Below the pieces are notes generated by a model. The model was not told the DNA's origin, did no database searches, and was given only the letters and a program-made list of their open reading frames with translations. Below are positions 60,219-64,000 of a stretch of 64,000 nt of DNA, piece after piece (the first letter of the stretch is position 1; every line of letters begins with the position of its first letter). The DNA is from Mesorhizobium sp. WSM3862 (GTDB lineage: Bacteria > Pseudomonadota > Alphaproteobacteria > Rhizobiales > Rhizobiaceae), in NCBI RefSeq assembly GCF_002294985.1, contig NZ_NSGE01000006.1, positions 186,001-250,000 of the forward strand. The letters run 5' to 3'. A program made the position numbers and the translations under genes.

Positions 60219-61472
60219 ATGACTAGGCACTATTCAGCGCTTTCGCTGTTCAAAGAAGGCGTCGCCGGCCAGACGGGGTGGGAGAAGGCCTGGCGCTCGC
60301 CGGAGCCCAAACCGCGTTACGACGCCATCATCATCGGCGGTGGCGGCCACGGCCTCGCTACGGCTTACTATCTCGCAAAGAACCACGGGGTCACCAATGT
60401 GGCGCTGCTCGAGAAAGGCTGGATCGGCGGCGGCAACACCGGCCGCAACACAACCGTGGTCCGCTCAAATTACTTCTACCCGGAAAGCGCGGCGATCTAC
60501 GGACTGGCGCATAGTCTCTACAAGAGGCTGTCGAAGGATCTGAACTACAATGTGATGTTTTCCGCGCGCGGCATTCTCACCCTCGCGCATAGCGAAGCGG
60601 GAATGGAAACCGCTGCCCGGTCCGTCAACGCCATCCAGGTCAACGGCATCGATTGCGAATTGTTCTCGGTCGAGGACGTGCGCCGGGTGGTGCCGATCTA
60701 CAATTTCAGCCCGGATGCCCGCTACCCCGTCTATGGCGGCACCTGGCAGCCGAGCGGCGGCACTGCCCGTCATGACGCTGTCGCCTGGGGCTATGCGCGC
60801 GCCGCCAGCCGTCTCGGCGTCGACATCATTCAGAACTGCGAGATCAGCGACTTTATCATCGAGGACGGGCGCTGCCGCGGGGTCGTCACATCGCGCGGCG
60901 CAATCCGGGCAGAGCGTACGGGGATGGCGGTGGCCGGCCACTCCTCGGTGCTGGCGGCGAAGGCGGGATTCCGGCTGCCGGTCAATTCCTATGCGCTGCA
61001 GGCCTGCGTGTCCGAGCCGGTCAAGCCCATCATCGACACGGTGGTGATCTCGCCGGATACGGGCGTTTATGTCAGCCAATCGGACAAGGGCGAACTGGTG
61101 ATCGGCGGCGCGCTCGACCGCATCCCGTCCTATGGCCAGCGCGGCAACTTGCCGGTGCTGGAAGGCGCGATCGCAGGCATGCTCGAAATGTTCCCGATAT
61201 TCGGCCAGCTGAAGATGATGCGGCAATGGGCAGGCATCGTCGACGTCGTCCCCGATTCCTCGCCCATCATCGGCGAATCGCCGTTGCCCGGGCTTTTCCT
61301 CAATTGTGGCTGGGGCACGGGCGGCTTCAAGGCGATTCCCGCCGGCGGCACGCTGCTTGCCCATTTGCTTGCAACCGGCAGGCACCACGACATCAGCCGG
61401 CCTTTCGATCTCGACCGCTTCGCCCGCGGCCGGCTGATCGACGAGGCTGCCGGCTCCGGCATTGCCCATTGA
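60219..61472 (+). CDS. soxB: Sarcosine oxidase beta subunit
   Basis: Flavoprotein subunit of heterotetrameric sarcosine oxidase, which demethylates sarcosine to glycine with release of formaldehyde equivalents to tetrahydrofolate. The 417-residue protein has AIIIGGGGHGLATAYYLAK, EKGWIGGGNTGRNTTVVRSN and SPIIGESPLPGLFLNCGWGTGGFKAIPAGG, the FAD and active-site regions of SoxB. ATG 60219 has no strong ribosome-binding site. It is the first gene of soxB-soxD-soxA; glycine-betaine degradation in plant-associated bacteria uses this route. Confidence 0.96.
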   Translation: MTRHYSALSLFKEGVAGQTGWEKAWRSPEPKPRYDAIIIGGGGHGLATAYYLAKNHGVTNVALLEKGWIGGGNTGRNTTVVRSNYFYPESAAIYGLAHSLYKRLSKDLNYNVMFSARGILTLAHSEAGMETAARSVNAIQVNGIDCELFSVEDVRRVVPIYNFSPDARYPVYGGTWQPSGGTARHDAVAWGYARAASRLGVDIIQNCEISDFIIEDGRCRGVVTSRGAIRAERTGMAVAGHSSVLAAKAGFRLPVNSYALQACVSEPVKPIIDTVVISPDTGVYVSQSDKGELVIGGALDRIPSYGQRGNLPVLEGAIAGMLEMFPIFGQLKMMRQWAGIVDVVPDSSPIIGESPLPGLFLNCGWGTGGFKAIPAGGTLLAHLLATGRHHDISRPFDLDRFARGRLIDEAAGSGIAH

Positions 61473-61485
61473 AGGTATAGCAAAG

Positions 61486-61755
61486 ATGCAGCTCTTTCCC
61501 TGTCCGTTCTGCGGGCCGCGCGAAGAAAGCGAATTTCACTATGGCGGAGAGGCCGGCAATTTGCGGCCCGACGGCGACGACGTGACGGCCGAGCGCTGGG
61601 CGGGCTATCTCCACATGCGCGACAACCCGAAGGGGCCGACCCGCGAGATCTGGGTGCACCTGACCTGCGGCGAGTTCTTTGCGATGAGCCGCGACAGCGT
61701 CAATCACAAGGTGTTGGGTTCCTCCGTGCTCGGCGAAGCGGAGCATGGCGCATGA
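61486..61755 (+). CDS. soxD: Sarcosine oxidase delta subunit
   Basis: Small zinc-binding subunit of sarcosine oxidase, 89 residues. The N-terminal MQLFPCPFCGPREESEFHYG carries the Cys-x2-Cys and His of the zinc site, with a further Cys in VHLTCGEFF. The start is ATG 61486, behind AAGGTATAGCAAAG; eight in-frame codons upstream are the tail of the spacer. Its stop overlaps the soxA start by four bases (ATGA at 61752-61755). Confidence 0.95.
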   Translation: MQLFPCPFCGPREESEFHYGGEAGNLRPDGDDVTAERWAGYLHMRDNPKGPTREIWVHLTCGEFFAMSRDSVNHKVLGSSVLGEAEHGA

Positions 61756-64000
61756 GCGCTTCGCGTCTTGCCAATGGCGGCAGCGACATCGATCGGGCCC
61801 GTCCGCTGAGCTTCACTTTTGACGGCACGCGCGTCGACGGCTTTGCCGGCGACACGATCGCTTCTGCCTTGCTGGCGAACGGCCGGGCGATCGTCGGCCG
61901 CAGCTTCAAATATCATCGGCCGCGTGGCATCTGGGGATCCGGCGTGGAGGAGCCCAACGCGCTGGTCGATGTCGAGAGCGCCGGCGGCCGCGTGCCCAAT
62001 GCGCGGGCAACGACCGTGCCGGCGCGGGACGGCCTCGCGGTCAAGAGCGTCAACGCGTCGCCGACGGCGCTGGCCGACCGCAACGCGGTGCTGGACCGCC
62101 TTGCCCGTTTCCTGCCCGCCGCATTCTACTACAAGACCTTCATGTGGCCGGACTGGCACCTGTTCGAGCCGCGCATCCGCGCCATGGCCGGGCTCGGCGT
62201 CGTCGACCGCAATTGGAAGCCGCGTCACGTCTCGGACCAGATCAATCACCATTGCGACGTCCTGGTGGTCGGCGCCGGACCGGCCGGACTCGCCGCGGCA
62301 ACCGGCGCGGCGGCAGCCGGGCACTCGGTCGTGCTGGTCGACGAGCGGACGCATCCCGGCGGGTCGCTGCGCCACCGTGCAGGCGCAGTCGACGGTGTCA
62401 AGGGTGCGGAATGGGTCGATGCGACGGTGGCCCGGCTGAAGAGCAGTGGGCATCTCGTGCTCCGCGATACGACCGCCTTCGGCCTCTATGATCACAATCT
62501 GGTCGCGCTCAACCAGATTCACCGCGACGGCCGACCCGACACGCTGTGGCGCGTGCGCCCGCGCCGCATCGTGCTGGCGACGGGCGCGATCGAGCGGCCG
62601 CTCCCGTTCGCCAACAACGACCTTCCGGGCATACTCTCCGCTGACGCGGCGTTGAGCTACCTGCGCAGGCATGGCGTCCTTGTCGGCCGGCAGATCGTGG
62701 TCGCAACCAACAATGACAGCGCCTACGAGCCGGCCTCGGCGCTGGCTGCGGCCGGCGCTTCGGTGACAGTGGTTGATTGCCGGCGAGAGGGTGGCGCGCA
62801 GGCGAAGACCGGTATTCGGGTCCTCGCCGGTCGCGCCATTGCAGCGGCGCGCGGCCGCAACGCCGTTCAGAGTGTTCTGCTCGACGACGGTACCGCCCTT
62901 GCGGCCGATTGCCTGCTCCTCTCGGGCGGCTGGACACCCACCGTGCATCTGTTCTCACAGGCGAAAGGCAAGCTCGCCTGGAGCGATCAACTGTCGGCTT
63001 TCATCCCCGCAGAAGCGATCGAGGGGATCGGCGTAGCCGGCGCAGTCGCCGGCACGGTCTCGCTTTCCGAAACTTTGGCCAGCGGCCTGGCGGCCCTCGG
63101 CGGGTTCGGCTCGGCGCCGCCGGCACCTCGCAGCACGGGTGAGGAAGCAAAGCTTGGCGTCGTCAGCCTATGGCCGAAGCCCAAAGCCAAGGGCCGCGTC
63201 TGGATCGACTACCAGAGCGACGTCACCGCCAAGGACGTCGAACTGGCGGCGCGGGAGAATTTCGTCTCCGTCGAGCACCTGAAGCGCTATACGACGCTTG
63301 GCATGGCGACCGACCAGGGCAAGACGTCGAACCTGAACGGTCTGGCGCTGCTGGCCGCGGTTACCGGCCGCGCCATCTCGGATGTCGGCACCACCACCTA
63401 CCGGCCGCCTTTCACGCCTGTGCCGTTCGCCAGCCTGGCGGGAGCGCATCGCGGCAGCATGCACGCCCCGGTCCGTCGCCTGCCGCTGGAGGCCAACCAT
63501 CGCGCAGCAGGCGGAGTGTTCCAGGAATATGGCGGCTGGCTGAGGCCGGCCTATTACGGAAGCGGCGAAGCCGGAGCCAAGATCCAGGAGGATGCGCGGC
63601 GCGCCCGGCAGTCCGTTGCGCTCTTCGACGGCTCGACGCTCGGCAAGATCGAGGTGATCGGTCCACGCGCGGCCGAATTCGTCGACTTCATCTATTACAA
63701 CACCATGTCGACCCTGAAACCGGGCCATTGCCGCTACGGTTTCATGCTGTCGGAAAATGGCGTCGTCTTCGATGACGGCGTGCTGGTTCGTCTCGACGAG
63801 CACCGCTTCATCGTCTCCTGCTCGTCGTCGCATGTCGCCGCTGTCCACGCGCGTCTCGAAGAGTGGCGGCAGGATCGTTTCGGCCGCGATGCGGTCTATA
63901 TCCACAACGCCACCGCGCAATACGCCACCTTGACCGTCTCGGGTCCGAAAGCGCGCGGGCTGATAGAGGCGCTCGATCTTGGTATCGCGCTGGACGATGC
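61752..64000 (+). CDS. soxA: Sarcosine oxidase alpha subunit (partial, runs off the window)
   Basis: Starts at ATG 61752 (MSASRLANGGSDIDRARPLS) and stays open for 749 codons to the window end, where the frame reads GLIEALDLGIALDD. Full SoxA is about 1000 residues, so roughly the last quarter is missing. Visible parts are the N-terminal ferredoxin-like/noncovalent region (FKYHRPRGIWGSGVEEPN), the NAD-binding motif VLVVGAGPAGLAAATGAAAA, the ATGAIERPLPF FAD block and, from about residue 590, the aminomethyltransferase-like (THF-binding) domain (YQRDVGxx-type region with LFDGSTLGKIEV). No frameshift was seen. soxG is expected just beyond the window. Confidence 0.94.
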   Translation, partial: MSASRLANGGSDIDRARPLSFTFDGTRVDGFAGDTIASALLANGRAIVGRSFKYHRPRGIWGSGVEEPNALVDVESAGGRVPNARATTVPARDGLAVKSVNASPTALADRNAVLDRLARFLPAAFYYKTFMWPDWHLFEPRIRAMAGLGVVDRNWKPRHVSDQINHHCDVLVVGAGPAGLAAATGAAAAGHSVVLVDERTHPGGSLRHRAGAVDGVKGAEWVDATVARLKSSGHLVLRDTTAFGLYDHNLVALNQIHRDGRPDTLWRVRPRRIVLATGAIERPLPFANNDLPGILSADAALSYLRRHGVLVGRQIVVATNNDSAYEPASALAAAGASVTVVDCRREGGAQAKTGIRVLAGRAIAAARGRNAVQSVLLDDGTALAADCLLLSGGWTPTVHLFSQAKGKLAWSDQLSAFIPAEAIEGIGVAGAVAGTVSLSETLASGLAALGGFGSAPPAPRSTGEEAKLGVVSLWPKPKAKGRVWIDYQSDVTAKDVELAARENFVSVEHLKRYTTLGMATDQGKTSNLNGLALLAAVTGRAISDVGTTTYRPPFTPVPFASLAGAHRGSMHAPVRRLPLEANHRAAGGVFQEYGGWLRPAYYGSGEAGAKIQEDARRARQSVALFDGSTLGKIEVIGPRAAEFVDFIYYNTMSTLKPGHCRYGFMLSENGVVFDDGVLVRLDEHRFIVSCSSSHVAAVHARLEEWRQDRFGRDAVYIHNATAQYATLTVSGPKARGLIEALDLGIALDD

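Overview
The window is a gene-dense, GC-rich chromosome segment from an alphaproteobacterium of the order Hyphomicrobiales (Rhizobiales), most likely Mesorhizobium or a close relative. The evidence is the gcrA cell-cycle regulator, a 5-aminolevulinate synthase hemA, the chvE-gguABC/gbpR sugar locus, a rhizobial-type rhamnose locus, dctA/dctBD, a SAM-II riboswitch, and several families of extragenic palindromes typical of Mesorhizobium intergenic DNA. No insertion sequence, prophage, plasmid origin or CRISPR array was seen. The content is core or catabolic chromosome, not a mobile island.

Layout. 0-5 kb: ppk2, phoR, phoU, corA, gcrA. This is a phosphate-regulation cluster in which pstSCAB and phoB are absent from their usual place. 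5-12 kb: argD-argF, hslO, apaG, a ceramide-glucosyltransferase-like gene, and metZ behind a SAM-II riboswitch plus terminator. 12-20.5 kb: a two-domain dCTP deaminase, an orphan amino-acid binding protein, and the chvE-gguA-gguB-gguC sugar transport operon with divergent LysR gene gbpR. 20.5-28.6 kb: small exported proteins (one with a Tat-like signal and an Arg/Trp-rich tail), tRNA-Gly(CCC), an LPLAT-GT32 gene pair, a histone-deacetylase-like amidohydrolase, a MATE pump, pyrD and a DUF952 gene. 28.7-33 kb: a LuxR-type response regulator facing a 1161-residue transporter-fused hybrid histidine kinase (CrbS/CrbR-like). 33-38.8 kb: mscL, an aminotransferase, hemA, galE, dadA. 38.9-49.8 kb: a complete L-rhamnose regulon, with rhaRSTPQMK leftwards and rhaDI rightwards. 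50-57 kb: ggt, a small membrane protein, and dctBD divergent from sigma54-dependent dctA. 57-64 kb: a histidine phosphatase, an RsuA-type pseudouridine synthase, two hypotheticals, and soxBDA (sarcosine oxidase), with soxA cut by the window end.

How the genes work together. The window is rich in uptake plus catabolism of plant-derived carbon: multiple monosaccharides (ChvE-Ggu), L-rhamnose, C4-dicarboxylates, D-amino acids, gamma-glutamyl compounds and sarcosine, with a putative acetate-type two-component switch. The least explained material is non-coding. It includes a symmetric, helically phased operator array between rhaR and rhaD, a two-copy structured repeat after galE and dctA with a compensatory base change, a heptamer-repeat dyad filling the corA/gcrA junction, and palindromic elements inserted at three junctions of the rhamnose locus, one of which appears to supply or extend the start of rhaT.
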